This document shows, piece by piece, positions 11,816 through 23,746 of a stretch of DNA of 64,000 nt. The notes below the pieces were generated by a model that was not told where the DNA came from, made no database searches, and saw only the letters and a program-made list of their open reading frames with translations. Origin of the DNA: Stenopsyche tienmushanensis (Eukaryota; Arthropoda; Insecta; Trichoptera; Stenopsychidae); NCBI GenBank assembly GCA_008973525.1, contig WACJ01000082.1, forward strand, positions 620,001-684,000, given 5' to 3'. The first letter of the stretch is position 1. Each line of letters starts with the position of its first letter. Both the position numbers and the translations under genes were made by a program.

Positions 11816-13275
11816 GTGGTTAGCGACCACATTTCAGATTTAGTTTACCTTGTTTACTTTATAATTCCTACATGACGCTTTATAAATACAACAACATTTA
11901 ATTATAACAGTAAATAGTAAAATAATGCACATATTTAAGATTTTTGTGCCAGAAATATATTCAAGCATACATTTTAAATAGAAAACTTAGTGTCTCGAGC
12001 GCTTTCGCGTAAAGTATTTGGCTTTGACATAAATTTATCTAGTACTGTGCCAAATGAAACATCGATATTGCTTTTTTGACAGATTCCCCGCTTAACGACA
12101 ATGATATCATTTATATTAGAGACGCTCATTTCGACATCGCAATATTCCAGTTGGTTAAAAATGCTTTAGATCGAATTCATTGATAGGAATTAATTGGTTG
12201 TAGAATATTTTTTGTTACATGCGTCCTAGAATATTCTGCTCGCTAATGTTGTATTTTTAAAGAAGGCACAATTAGTATCAGAATGTGCTGCAAAATGGCC
12301 ATTAGTTGAAAAAAAAGTAGAACATTACATACATTTTCAGCCATCCGAGTCGAATCAATTTATCATTTTTATATTTTTGCAACAAAATGTTAAATTCAAG
12401 ATTGTATCAATTTAGAATTTGTTGGAAGACGGACGTCATTTCATTGCCTCCGTCAAATATTCTGCCAATTTTGCCACAATTGTTAGACATATTTTTCTTT
12501 CGCTCGTTGGACATAACAACTGGCATTCATAACCTATCCTACGAACGAATCGAACTAACCGAAATAGTACATTACTCATAATAACCACGCTGGTTGCCAG
12601 CTGCTGTATGAAGTAGCACAGATATAGATTTATACGTCAAGGAATGCCTAAAACTGCTCTGAGAAGATGAATCGCGTTCCAGAAATAATCTCTCGATATG
12701 CACTAAGTGCTCTCATCAATGATGCTGTTAGCACCCGATTGTGATTGCGATACTTTAAGAGACCACTCTAGAATGCACACAATATGCGAATCGATACTGA
12801 TAACTCAATCGATCAACGATCGATAGATGCAATTTGCACAAGATTTTATAAGAAACGATGCTATTTTAATACTGACCGATATTTCGGTATGCTTATCATC
12901 AAACAAAGAATTGTGGTGGTGTTTGAGCTTTGGCACGTGGGTGCTGTATGATTATGCAGGATACTCTGATTCATATTATTACACAGTTCAAACATTACAT
13001 GCGAGTGTTTATTATAATGTCATCCATCAGTCTGCAATCTGGATGCGTCATGCTGTTAAAAATTTTCCAAGGTGCAAAATTCCCACGTAACGCAATCAAC
13101 TCCTGTGATTTATTGAAGAAGAAGCACATGAATAATTTGAAACGTTCCGATACAAATTTGGCATTATGACAGCCGTCATACTTTGTATCGATTGCCATAT
13201 TAAATTGCCTATTTTGATGATTTTTGCTAAAATATACTTTTAGGTTGCAAAAAAAAAAATATATATATATATAAT
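11816..13275. other. No recognised gene
   Basis: Frames at 12387-12581, 12827-13090 and 12930-13169 are open but carry no motif I can name. A poly(A) run followed by an (AT) tract lies at 13247-13273. Confidence 0.3.
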
Positions 13276-13279
13276 TTTT

Positions 13280-13550
13280 ATGGGTAGACTTCCCATAGAC
13301 TCGCAAACCACCTATGTAAATTAGCATTTGGGGGAGTTTCTGTGATCGTACAGATCAAAGAAGCGCCTCGGATACATATTTATGCCCGAAAATGCTGCAA
13401 AAATCCCTAAAAAGAGGACGGAATGGCCACAAGGTCTGTGTGTCCATTCAGTCCGCTATTCAGGACCAGCTGACATTACGAATAAGCGCCTCGCGATTAG
13501 ACGCCATATCCGAACATGTCTTCAGAACGAATACGAACTCTCATCTCTTC
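13280..13550 (-). mobile_element. hAT-type short element (family A), interrupted copy
   Basis: The family A body is recognisable from GACTCGCAAACCACCTATGT to CAGAACGAATACGAACTCTC. Its next expected block (GTCGGCCCAA followed by GAGCGATAACGAAG) appears displaced at about 13730-13770, so roughly 180 bases of other DNA split the copy. Confidence 0.6.
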
Positions 13551-13787
13551 TGTTAATTGTTATACGTTTATTATATTTTTTTCTATGTGTTATTCCAACT
13601 CAACATCAACACAATGTATAATATTAAACAAACTGTTTGCCACACAAGGCCTAATTACATAATCAAGGAAACGTTGGTTCAGAACCAGATCCTTCAAGCA
13701 AAACAAGATCCAGTATATAAATTTTAGGGAGTCGGCCCAATGTTTGAGCGATAACGAAGAAAAGAGGGATTTAACAATAGTAAGATG

Positions 13788-14004
13788 TTGGGTGGCAGAG
13801 TTTAAACGAGGCTGTACGAGCTGCCAAGATGAACAGCGCAGTGGTCGCCCAAATGAGTTGACCATTTCAGAAAAAATGAAGAAAATAATCGCACATTGAC
13901 TGAAAATTTGGACATATGAAAGCTGTGCGCAAGATGGTTGCCGCGTTTGCTCAAAATTAAACAAAAACAGCGTCGTGATGATGTTTCAATCGAGTGTTTG
14001 GCAT
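13788..14004 (+). pseudogene. mariner transposase relic, N-terminal region
   Basis: Two blocks in changing frames read as the DNA-binding part of a mariner transposase. The first reads WVAEFKRGCTSCQDEQRSGR followed by PNE. The second reads LCARWLPRLLKIKQKQRRDD followed by VSIECLAL. These are the second helix-turn-helix and linker region typical of mariner proteins. A stop after the first block and a frame change before the second show that it is dead. The catalytic domain is absent. Confidence 0.8.
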
Positions 14005-14130
14005 TGTACAGATCATAACAATATGCCGCAAAACGCCCTAAAAGAGAACGGAAGCGGCCACAAGGTTTGTGTGTTCAATCAGTCCGCTTTTCAGATCGCT
14101 GATATGACGAATGAGCGCTCGTACGTTTAG
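14005..14130 (-). mobile_element. hAT-type short element (family A), fragment
   Basis: GCCGCAAAACGCCCTAAAAG, CAATCAGTCCGCTTTTCAG and GCTGATATGACGAATGAGCG mark a short family A fragment. It directly abuts the mariner relic to its left. Confidence 0.6.
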
Positions 14131-14334
14131 ATAGAAACATCCAGACTGTAAAATATTTAAAAAAGTATATGTGTGTTGTAAACTAAACTTCTTTAACACT
14201 ATCACATAATAAGAACATTTTTATGATACTATTGATGTTTAAATAACGTTTTTTTTTATAGACTGACTACTTAAAAATTATTTGAATCTCCCGGTGTATA
14301 CAGTTACAGGAAGATATTGGTTTTCAGGTCTTTG

Positions 14335-14443
14335 GACGTTTCTAGCATTTATATCGGTTTAGTGCGGTTTTCGTTCTGGGATGAATGACGGTTTTGCCGG
14401 TTTATCAGCGTTTCGGTTTCGTTCCGGTTCGAAGCCCTACTTA
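14335..14443 (-). repeat. ACCGG-rich hAT-type terminal fragment (family B)
   Basis: On the - strand it reads TAGGGCTTCGAACCGGAACG and then repeated AAACCG/ACCGG motifs. This resembles the subterminal repeats of hAT elements and pairs with 18136-18279. Confidence 0.45.
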
Positions 14444-14579
14444 TTTTGATGGTTTTCTATGGACTATCCTGAACTGAATCTTAATTATGCCTACGCATAT
14501 TAAATTGCGTAAATATATATAACCCTTTTAACATATTTATTAAAAAAATTTCAGTCGCAGCTTTCACAGTTATGAAATA

Positions 14580-14737
14580 ATACCCAGTGTTTCTATCCAT
14601 ACAATATTTTTACAATGCCTATGTTATTTCCACAAGTGTAAACAGTAAGTTGACAAAGTTTTATCGCAATCGGATGAACAGTATGGAAGCGCATTAAATA
14701 CGGACAAACAAACATTAATTTTTATATATTAGATATG
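14580..14737 (-). mobile_element. Helitron-like repeat, partial
   Basis: It carries the TGCCTATGTTATTTCCACAA, AAGTTGACAAAGTTTTATCG and GGAAGCGCATTAAATACGGA blocks of the family in reverse orientation. The 3' CTAG end is missing. Confidence 0.5.
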
Positions 14738-16885
14738 TCCACGAAAGACTACTTAGTTTTTGAGTGTTCTTACTCTTTCGGGGCATTTGTATTATGTGAC
14801 ACTTTTCATTCTAAATTACTGACTCAGCGACTGGAAAACTAAAGGAACAGAACAAGCACGAGATGAACAATAAGCAGACGGCCCGGAAGAGTGACTAAGG
14901 AAGAATTTCGCTCAGCAACGATAACATTATCTTCTGTTGCCTTTTTTATCACTTTGTATTCGCGCAACTGGGAGGGTCAACCAGAAATGGGAAACCAATT
15001 GCTTTCTAGGAAAATGGGGGGGATTGGACTCTTTATACTCCAGAAATTCATTTCCAGTAAAATCAACAAAGTCACGTAGAGTAGTTTTCCACGATCTCTT
15101 GATGAAAACTGTACATGTACATACTTTTGAAGCACGTTCTTATTTTGAACGGCAAAAAACTCTTTTCTTTTTCTCTTCTCATCTCAAAAATATTATTTTA
15201 ACTATTTGATAAATACAGAAAAATTGGATTTTAAATTACGTAACAAACCCTTCTTTTCGTCGAAATATAAAGACGAAATTTGGGTCGAATCTATATTTAT
15301 ACAACATCATTTCGAATGGTCCATATTACATTTAATAATTCATTAGCCAGAAGCTCCGATGGATTTATTATGATGATGGCCCAAATAAAATCATCATTTA
15401 CAATTACATGACTGACGTGTTGATCAGCAGACAATTTGCCATCGTTGTTAAAACCAGAGGCGAATCTAACGATTACAAGCCGATCAGGCCAATCACCCTT
15501 TTCTATCGGTGTGTTTTTGATTCTCATCCAACATTTATTTTCCACTGTCAGCAATAAACATATGCTGGGGATAATGCAATCACGTTTGACATTTTTGTCG
15601 ATTTGACATAAACGCTCGTTTATATTTATGGCAGCAACAACTCGGAGTGAAAATTGATGCTCATTTAGGGCAATTTTTTCTATGCAAATGGGTCAACGTA
15701 TCAACAGCGCTAATCTTAGCACCATATCGAGATTGTAAGCCAAAGATGGATACGTCTCGAAGCCAATGACCATATGGTATGCAAATTGGATTGATCAACC
15801 ATTGAAAACATTCGACAAATCTATAATAAGATTTTAACATATCAATTAGGCAGATTTCAGAGGACAATTGCTCTCGTAGCAGCTGTCGCTCATCATAGAG
15901 TCCATCCATCCAATATATCTTCTGATTCATAATTTGGACCTCAATCGTGCTTCGTTTTCATTGTGTTATATTCGCCCAAAGAAATGATTCCGCTAATTAT
16001 TCTCAAAATGTTGGTCCTGTGCCAGACTAGCCTAAAATGTCACTACGTTACTAGAACATACGAACAATTCTACTCTAATCGATCTATAAACATCGCGATA
16101 TATAAACAAAGCCGTTAATAGAAACAGTTTGCGGCCAACTCATGGCTATTTTAAAGTCCATGATTGTTGATCGTCCATTCAGAAGACACGTTTCTAATCT
16201 TACAAATTCCATTGTGAATTATAATATTATTCCAGAAATGCTTTCATGTGGTTACCAAAATAGCTGAGGCGATTATATACAGACCACATCAATCAGCGAA
16301 AGAATGATTGTTATTACCCGCCAAGACAAAACTTATTGTTATAGCAAAACCATCAAGAACTTAAACAAACACGATATTTCATCGATGCATTTCGATACGA
16401 TAATCCAATTCAGACGGAAATACACGGAAACTGTTACACGAAACAGGCGGAAAATCGAAGAAAGCGGAAGAATTTAATCCTTAGAGTCGAACAACATTAA
16501 GAATAATAGGCTTGCCAAGCCAAAGAAACAATAAATACACGAAACGAAAGGAAAATGATTCATTGCCCTAACAGCTGCTTCAATTTGTCAAAACAGCATA
16601 ATGGTCGCGTATGTGATCAATACTCATGTTTATTCCACAATAATATTTCTACAATTATTTAATAAGCACTGCAATTCAACTAAGTATGACATAATTCAAG
16701 CGTAAGACTTTGATCCTCGGATGAATATGTGACATCAATCCTCGACTTGCGCCGGGATTCATTTCTGTCACTCAGATCGTAAATCAAAGCGATCATGGAT
16801 AATAAGAAATAGATCTAATGAAGTCTCTAATAATATTCATATATACCAACAAATGCTGTCGGAGAGAAGAAATGATGTATTTATT
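14738..16885. other. No recognised gene; two longer - strand frames
   Basis: Open frames at 15297-15554 and 15661-15930 on the - strand (about 85 and 89 codons) lie near each other and read like ordinary globular protein, but I cannot assign them to a family. There are stops and no splice pattern between them. They may be remains of one decayed gene. Confidence 0.3.
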
Positions 16886-16886
16886 A

Positions 16887-17208
16887 TTAGTGATTACCCA
16901 GTATGCATTGCAATGCCACGTCTCGCATAATAAATTGCTTACGCAAACAATATTTTTACTATGCCTATGTTATTTTCGAAAGTATAAATAATATTTTCAC
17001 AAAGTTTTATCGCAATCGGATGAACGATATGGCAGCGCATTAAATACGGACAAACAAACATTGATTTTTATATATTGGACTGTGCTTATATTACTCGCGA
17101 AATATTTAGCAATAAGTGGACGAAGTTTTATCGCAATCTGATGAACGGTATGGCAGCGCATTGCATACGAACAAACAGAGATTATTTTTTATACATTAGA
17201 TTACATAG
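16887..17208 (-). mobile_element. Helitron-like repeat with internal duplication
   Basis: Reading + it starts GTGATTACCCAGTATGCATT, the reversed 3' end of the family, and holds two copies of the ATGGCAGCGCATT block (about 17030-17042 and 17150-17162). The terminal CTAG has become TTAG. Confidence 0.55.
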
Positions 17209-17482
17209 TTACACATGAAGATTCGGAATTTGCACACCAACGGGAACAGATCTGGAATTTTCAGGATATTCGCCAAAACGTTTGATGCAACAAAATAACA
17301 AAATTTGATTGGATAAATCATGATTTGTAAAATACATGGTATTTTAATTCTTACTAATGAATTCCGAACGCTTGTGTGATACAACCTAATATATTTTTTA
17401 ATAATAAATAATAATAAAACTTTTCTTTTCTTTCTTATTCTTCAATACACGTATGATTGGAAAACCCTATATACGAAACATG

Positions 17483-18006
17483 TTCAGAAAGTAAGTGTAT
17501 TGTGAACATAAATGACTTTGGTTTTGTGTTTTTTGAGTGTCGGTAATACTGAATGGTAGAGGGAGAACTCCTGACAGAGCGACCATCCCAGGAACACGAT
17601 AGTACGTAAACTCTCCTAGCGTAAGTTTTTGGTAATTTGATGTAGCCACGATAGTGTTATCTTGAAGCGACTTAAATTGGAAGGTGAGGACTTTTTGTTA
17701 TCTATTGTGACTGGAGATCAAATGTGGGTGGCTTATTACATGCCTGAGTCAAAACACAGTTATCATAGTGGTGTCATATCAATTTGCTGTGAGCAAATGC
17801 AGAAAGAGGTTCTGAAGTGGAAGAAGAAGCTGGCGCGAGAATTCTTCGAAGAAAACATAAAGCTTGTGTCACGGCTCACCATATGCATTAAACGGGATGG
17901 CAATTTTGTGGAAAAATATTCAACAAGTGTACCAATAATTTCCTGTATTTATCAAATACATTTTTTCTAAAAAAAATATAAAAATCTAGTACACTTACTT
18001 TCTGAA
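17483..18006 (+). mobile_element. mariner element, internally deleted
   Basis: Both ends carry TTCAGAAAGTAAGTGTA as inverted repeats. Inside is one frame (17662-17970) that reads FLLSIVTGDQMWVAYYMPES, the first catalytic block of a mariner transposase (TGD, usually followed by ETW), and then jumps to the C-terminal end with KWKKKLAREFFEENIKLVSR, CIKRDG and FVEK. The second and third catalytic residues and some 100 residues between them are missing. It cannot encode an active enzyme. Confidence 0.8.
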
Positions 18007-18135
18007 TGCCTCATAATTCAGAAACCAAAGAAGATTTCTAATATTTTCCGAGGAAGATTGCTGTATTTAAAAATCACCCATACTTTCTATTCGATATACT
18101 CAGCCAGGTAATCCGCTGGAGAGTCATGCTACGGA

Positions 18136-18279
18136 TAGGACTACGAACCGGAATAAAACCGATAACCGGTAAAACCGTAATTTTTACCAGAACGACAACC
18201 GTAACCGAACCGATATTAATGTTAGGAACGTAATCGATACCAAAACCGAAATGAATCAAAATAACGGTTCGAAGACCTG
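18136..18279. mobile_element. ACCGG-rich hAT-type MITE (family B)
   Basis: The left end TAGGACTACGAACCGGAATA and the reverse complement of the right end (CAGGTCTTCGAACCGTTATT) form imperfect inverted repeats. The inside is made of ACCG-containing subterminal repeats, a pattern common in hAT elements. No 8-base target duplication is evident. Confidence 0.5.
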
Positions 18280-18797
18280 TTAAATGGTTCCTAGTCCTGC
18301 AGCCAACGGTGTCAACAACCAAATGCACTTAATTTATGATGATGAAATAAGTGCTTGCTTGCTATTATTTTGGAAGAAATTTACAACTGTTTTTTATAGC
18401 ATACATTTTACAAGTCATCATTGGGCAGATAAAATTCAGATAGAGTTTGTTGGTGTCCGTAAAAATCAAACACTTCAAAAAGCTTATTTCATTCCTTTTC
18501 TTCTGGAAACAGCTTCTGAATACGGCTGATTTTCTGGACGGTTCTTAAATCTTAAAATCAGTGTAGTTTTCTCATGTTTTTCACAGAATTTACAAAAATA
18601 AATCCAATCCAAAGTGCGTCTTCGAAGTTAAACGTGGTCATAAATTTAACTAAAACAGCTCATCGCCAGTCAAAGAACCAGGAAGAGCTCTATGTAATAC
18701 ATATCGTAACAAATTAAGTAATAAGTATTTATTTTTTAAAAGAAGGGGAATCGAAAATATCCTGTTAGTCAATATTTTTATTCCCATAATAGTATTG

Positions 18798-19074
18798 TCT
18801 AATATATAAAAATCAATGTTTGTTTGTTCGTATTTAATGCGCTGCCATACCGTTCATCCGATTGCGATAAAACTTTGTCAACTTATTGTATACACTTGCT
18901 GGAACAATATAGGCATGGTAAAAATATTATATGGATGCACCATGTTGGCGCATATTGGTCTGGCGAAATGAAGTTGATGAATGACCTGAAGCAATAAATA
19001 ACGTACTGCGATTATTTTCGAATAATTATTAAGCGCTTATGGCATTGCAACGCATACTGGGTATTCGTTAGTTA
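18798..19074 (+). mobile_element. Helitron-like repeat
   Basis: It starts TCTAATATATAAAAATCAAT, contains GCGCTGCCATACCGTTCATC, and ends GCATACTGGGTATTCGTTAG before T. The TC start and the near-CTAG end fit a Helitron. A segment with GTTGGCGCATATTGGT in this copy is shared with 48250-48280. Confidence 0.55.
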
Positions 19075-21070
19075 TCAATATTTTCCATGAAATTTTCTTT
19101 GTAGATTATTTTATCACGTCATTGTATTTTTAAATAAATCCATCATTATTTAGATGATATAAAAGTTTAATTGCATACTGAGAATTGGCATTTAATTTAT
19201 TTATTTGAAAACGGAAGCACTATGTAATACAATATCTCTTTCTGGAAATTCTTGACGAAGCAATCATCGTGCAGGGTCGGAAAACCCAATCTTTCATAGT
19301 TTTAGTTTTAAACATATCGATGGCATTCCATAGTGGAAATATTCCATTCCAGGAAGTCTAGATGGCCATTAGGAACGACTGAAACCCTCGTTGCTACGCA
19401 TTTGTCGTATTCTTAGATTTCAGTGGGGAAACTGTTCGTCTGGAAGACACAAGTAAGAGTGGATCCACAAATAGCAGAGAAATGCCGGAAACAAGACACT
19501 GCTTTATTATTTATTTGAAAGCTAACATAACGGCAAATCATAAACGATTTTGGTATATTTGCTTTGATTTTCGATTTGATGAGGTCCGTTTCGAAAGCGG
19601 CATCATCCAAAATAGTTGCTTTCGTTTAATTATCCGAATCACGCTACCGTGAAATTTTCAAAGTAAACCACCTGATGAATATCAGCGCTAGACTCTTCAG
19701 ACTGTTTGTTCACTTTTTCATTGCCTCACCTCCGCAAATCATACAGCATTCTGCGAAGCGCTTCGCGAAAAAAAAAACAAAGACAGATATTGATTACCAT
19801 CTAATAAATAATTTTTCGCGAAATAACCGCGAAAATCCGGAAAAAATGTTTATGCAAAAATGCGGGGGCTATCGGATTAAAGCCGGGTATAAATTAATTT
19901 ATAAAATATGAGTGGGCAATGAAAAATTAATGTTAAAAGAGTACATAATATTTTTTTCGTCGTCGTCGGCGTAAAAGGGAACAAACGCATATGGACGATT
20001 CGACGACGACTCTAGACCAAATTGCATCAATTAGCGCACGACGAAATGTCAATATTATCATTTATAGGTTAGATTTTAAAAATCACATTTATTTAAATCA
20101 TCGTGCATTCAAAAAATCAAAAACGATTATTAAAAGCATTCGTAAGATAATAGTGCTTGTTTTATATTTTTAAAAATGTAAAATATAAACAGCGATCAAT
20201 TTCGCTCTTGTTTGACGTTTAAAATGTCATTTTATCGACCGGAATAAAACCCAAGACAATAAAATTCGGCCATATGCATTTTATCGACGCGTCGATTAAC
20301 GACGGCCGTATCGTGCGTTAATATTATAAATATGCGCTCTGATTAATTTAATTATAAAAAATGCATTATGATATATGACGTGCGTTTGTACATAATTGCA
20401 TTCGTGTTTATGCTCATGCATTACAGCTTTATTTACAGAACAATTATTTTGCGGTCGCTGAACGCGCGTTTATTGTGAGAACTCACAACAACAAGACCGT
20501 GAAGCTATAAGAAAACTATTTTTGGTGTTATTCTAAAGCGCTTCCGTGATAAATCATTGTTGTGTTTAAATATCCGCCAAAAAATGGAATTAAAGTAAAG
20601 CATGAGTAATCGCAAACTATTTTCATTCCTCTTCGTCGAAATGTACAGCGCCGAAAGCTGATTCACCACTCATTCAGGTCGATGAAATCATTCACAGCGA
20701 GCAAAACAAATTATATCAACAATGTTTTACATCATAGTTGAACTCTTTTTACACAATAAAAAAGGACTTTAGCGTAAAACGGTAAAGTGTATTTATTGCC
20801 GAAGCAATACCATAAATCATCTTGTATTTGGATTGTAAAGAACGTTTGGATGGCTGAATAAATATACATCAGCTTGCCGAATATTTTTAATGGTCGAAAA
20901 AGTTTATAAAATAAGCCGCTCATAAGCGAAATGGTCTTTTTATCGCTTTCATGCGAATTATGCTTTCATATGGAGTCATTCAATAAGAACGCCCAATCTT
21001 TAAATACAAATAAAACTAATTGTATATAAGATATTCAATTATTTTTTTGATTTATTTGAAAGAATATTTT
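19075..21070. other. No recognised gene
   Basis: Short open frames (60-78 codons) at 19413-19610, 19675-19911 and 20732-20923 have no known motif. A (GTC)n-like tract lies at 19950-20015. Nothing else stands out. Confidence 0.3.
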
Positions 21071-21074
21071 ATGG

Positions 21075-21310
21075 CATTAAATATGAAATATAATGTCGTT
21101 CAAATTTTTGGCGCAATTTTGCTTGGTGGAACATATTCGGGAGGTCCAATTATCGATGACTTTATCGCATAAATCTGCTTGAATTTGCTGAACGGCTTCG
21201 TTATTTTGATTTTGAGGACATCAATTGTTTGCCGTTTATATGCATAGACCCGTGATTTAAGATAGTCCCAAAGGAAGAAGTCTAAAGGCGTTAAATTGCA
21301 CGATTTTGAT
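21075..21310 (-). pseudogene. Transposase relic, C-terminal part (mariner/Tc1-type DDE)
   Basis: Read on the - strand, the sequence gives LTPLDFFLWDYLKSRVYAYK, then RQTIDVLKIKI, a frame change, and EAVQQIQADLCDKVIDNWTS. The block LTPLDFFLWxYLKxxVY is the last-catalytic-residue region found in many insect mariner/Tc1-like transposases. A one-base deletion and the lack of upstream sequence make it a pseudogene. A hAT family A copy follows directly. Confidence 0.75.
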
Positions 21311-21319
21311 GGACAGTTC

Positions 21320-21598
21320 GCGTCGGATCATAAAAAATGCCGCTAAAAGCCCTAAAAGAGGACGGAGTGGCCACAAATATTGTATGTCCAATCGGTCCGC
21401 TTTTCGGATCGCTGATATGACGAATGAGCGCCACGCGATCGGATGCCATACCCGAACGTGTCTACAGAACGATTACAAACTCTCATTATGAAACGAAGTT
21501 GTCCGGAGAAGACTGATCGGGTGGATTGTTTAAATTTTACAATGCTTAAGCAATAAAGTGGCGGGCGCCTACTTTGCCACGCCCTTGTTACAACCCTG
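21320..21598 (-). mobile_element. hAT-type short element (family A), partial copy with one end
   Basis: The body is well conserved (CCGCTTTTCGGATCGCTGAT, GCGATCGGATGCCATACCCG). The outer end on the - strand is CAGGGTTGTAACAAGGGCGT, the best preserved left terminus of the family. The other end is lost at the junction with the transposase relic. Confidence 0.7.
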
Positions 21599-22290
21599 CC
21601 ATTCTCTATCGAAAGATCCTATACATTTATAATAATCAATTTGTGAATTGTTAACTGCAACGATTTAAAGCTTGAAAAATATGATTTATGTACTGGGATT
21701 TGTTTATTTTCATTTTCAGATCAATTCAAGAAAAATGAATGCTCGTTCCGTTTGCCAAGATCATGACAAGGCGATGTATATGTGATCAAATGGGACGTTG
21801 AATTGGTATGGTTATTAGAATTATATTTTAGTATTTTTTGCTTTATACACTGCAACATGAAAATATTTGGAAAAGTTCTAAAAAACATTATGATTTCCAC
21901 GATCGGAAAACATATATAGATCTGGTCTATAATGGACCGACATGCTGACAGAAGTTAACAGTCCGTGTATTTTATTATATGCAGTTCTATAAGAGATTTT
22001 AGATCTTTGAATATTCTTCCGGTATCGTTGAGCGTTAACCAAATGTTTGGAATGATTTTGGCAGTTCGATGATAGATTAACAATTTCATTAATATCACAA
22101 ATGCTCTTGCTCGTGACGAATTTTGGCACAGTCCAATCTAGATTTCCATGTATTGCAATAGTTTCTAGAAGCATTCGTACATTTGAGAATTCCATCTAGA
22201 TCTTTGGCATAATGTTCATTCGATGTTATAATTAAATAACGCCAATATAAATTTTATTTTAAAAAAAGGGGTTTTATTTGTAAAGGGGGA
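21599..22290. other. No recognised gene
   Basis: A 105-codon open frame on the - strand (21878-22195) has no motif I can name. It lies just upstream of the Mlp84B promoter region and on the other strand. Confidence 0.3.
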
Positions 22291-22339
22291 AATATGTGTT
22301 TTGTCTTTGTTCGGATGATCAGGTTGGATGTTTGTTGTT

Positions 22340-22546
22340 TAGTCGGAGGGCGGATGAAGCAGGTGCATCGTGTGCAGGGGCGAGCAGGGCGGGCAGGGCG
22401 GACTGGGCGGGTGGGGCGGCGCGGAGGCCAGGGTGGGCCGTGTGCAGTCCGCGCCATGACTATCGGCCGCCGCCGCCATCGTCTCGCAATCGAATCTCGC
22501 GCTGCACACGCCACACACCGAACAGTAACTTCGATAATCCGACCAG
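22340..22546 (+). promoter_or_regulatory. GC-rich promoter and 5' UTR exon of the Mlp84B-type gene
   Basis: About 200 bases of very GC-rich DNA (GGGCGGG-type motifs at 22378-22430) sit in AT-rich surroundings and end at a good splice donor, CGACCAG|GTGAAT, with GT at 22547. The next acceptor (TTGTAG, ending 23725) precedes the start codon by only 21 bases. So a non-coding first exon here with an intron of about 1.2 kb is likely. The transcription start cannot be placed. Confidence 0.5.
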
Positions 22547-23746
22547 GTGAATAGTGACCAGTGTTGTGACGGACCTCTCAGTGACTCTCAGTTTCGTTCG
22601 AGCCTCTCAGACGAACGGACCTCTTCACCTCCCTGACCTTAGGTCCTCGAAGTGAACTAATGTGTTGTGACAGTCCGTCATAGATTGCAAATCGTCCCCC
22701 GTCCACAAAAGGGGCATAAAAATAATTTGGCCGTCAATAAATAATTAAACAATGCCATATTTGAATAAAATGTGTCAATTGTGCAACGGAATTCATTTTT
22801 TAAATTTTAAAATACATACAATCAATATATTTATAAATAAAATCATTTTTAATAAATTTCGAAACGTTAAATCGTTGCGTAACGGCCAATCGAACATGGT
22901 CGAAATTATCGGCGTTAAAATCGAATAAAAACGACAAGCACTAATGTCATTCATAGTTCCGGCGAGCGTAAACGTCATTTAGCTATCAACACAACAATCG
23001 CGATGAAGTCCGAATGTGCTCGTGATTAAATATTTCGCGAAATGGCTGATGTTTACATGATAATAATTTAAATCTGTATCAACGCTGAACAAATTATGCG
23101 TCAAAATAAATTCGAATTAAATCATGCCAATGTATTCGCGCCGGCGACAAATTGTTTCGGCGTAACGAGCGCGCTTTAGTGTTGCCATTTTAAAAAAACA
23201 AAATCCATATTGGAAAAATTGTAATGCATACGATTCTTTCCTTTTGAATATCTCAATAGATTTCACGCAAATCTATGGTGAAATAACAAAATAATCGTCG
23301 ATTTTAACGTCGGTCGATTCAAGATGGCCACCGGTTGAACGGCGTGGGCGGGGGCGGGGGCGCTTGTAACTCTATAGGCGGCCCAAATACGGCCGGGACG
23401 CAAATAGCCATCGCAATGTCTATAAATACTCGGTTAAATAATATTCCATTACAATAACTATGGAGTTTGTTTACGCGCTTCGAACGATCCGAAATGAGGC
23501 GTCTCGACAATTTATTCCCGATTTAGAATTTTAAAGCCGATTTGAAATTAAAATGCGTTCATGGGCGCGTTTAAATCGACGGCGGCCAAATTATCCGATC
23601 GAACTGCCACCGATCGGTTTAAATTCGAACTCTGAGATTGGATAATAAAAAATAAAATAACACATTGAGGTCCGCTTCCGCGTTTTTCGCTTGGATTTTG
23701 AATTATTTTTTTGTTTTTATTGTAGGCCGATAAAAAATAAATCAAG

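Noticed and set aside
13590..13964. 124-codon - strand frame
   Set aside because: It is the antisense of the mariner relic on the + strand; the similar - strand frame at 55.9 kb arises in the same way.
21306..21491. A peptide pattern (SGHK..., [15 protein letters not shown]) open in at least six hAT family A copies
   Set aside because: The opposite strand of the same segment is also open in several copies (for example HSFVISVVRKADRLD), and the segment is simply well conserved DNA of low stop content. There is no sign that one frame is selected.
22254..22554. Arg/Pro/Gly-rich open frames on both strands
   Set aside because: They are products of the GGGCGGG-type GC-rich promoter region; all frames are open, which is not a coding signal.
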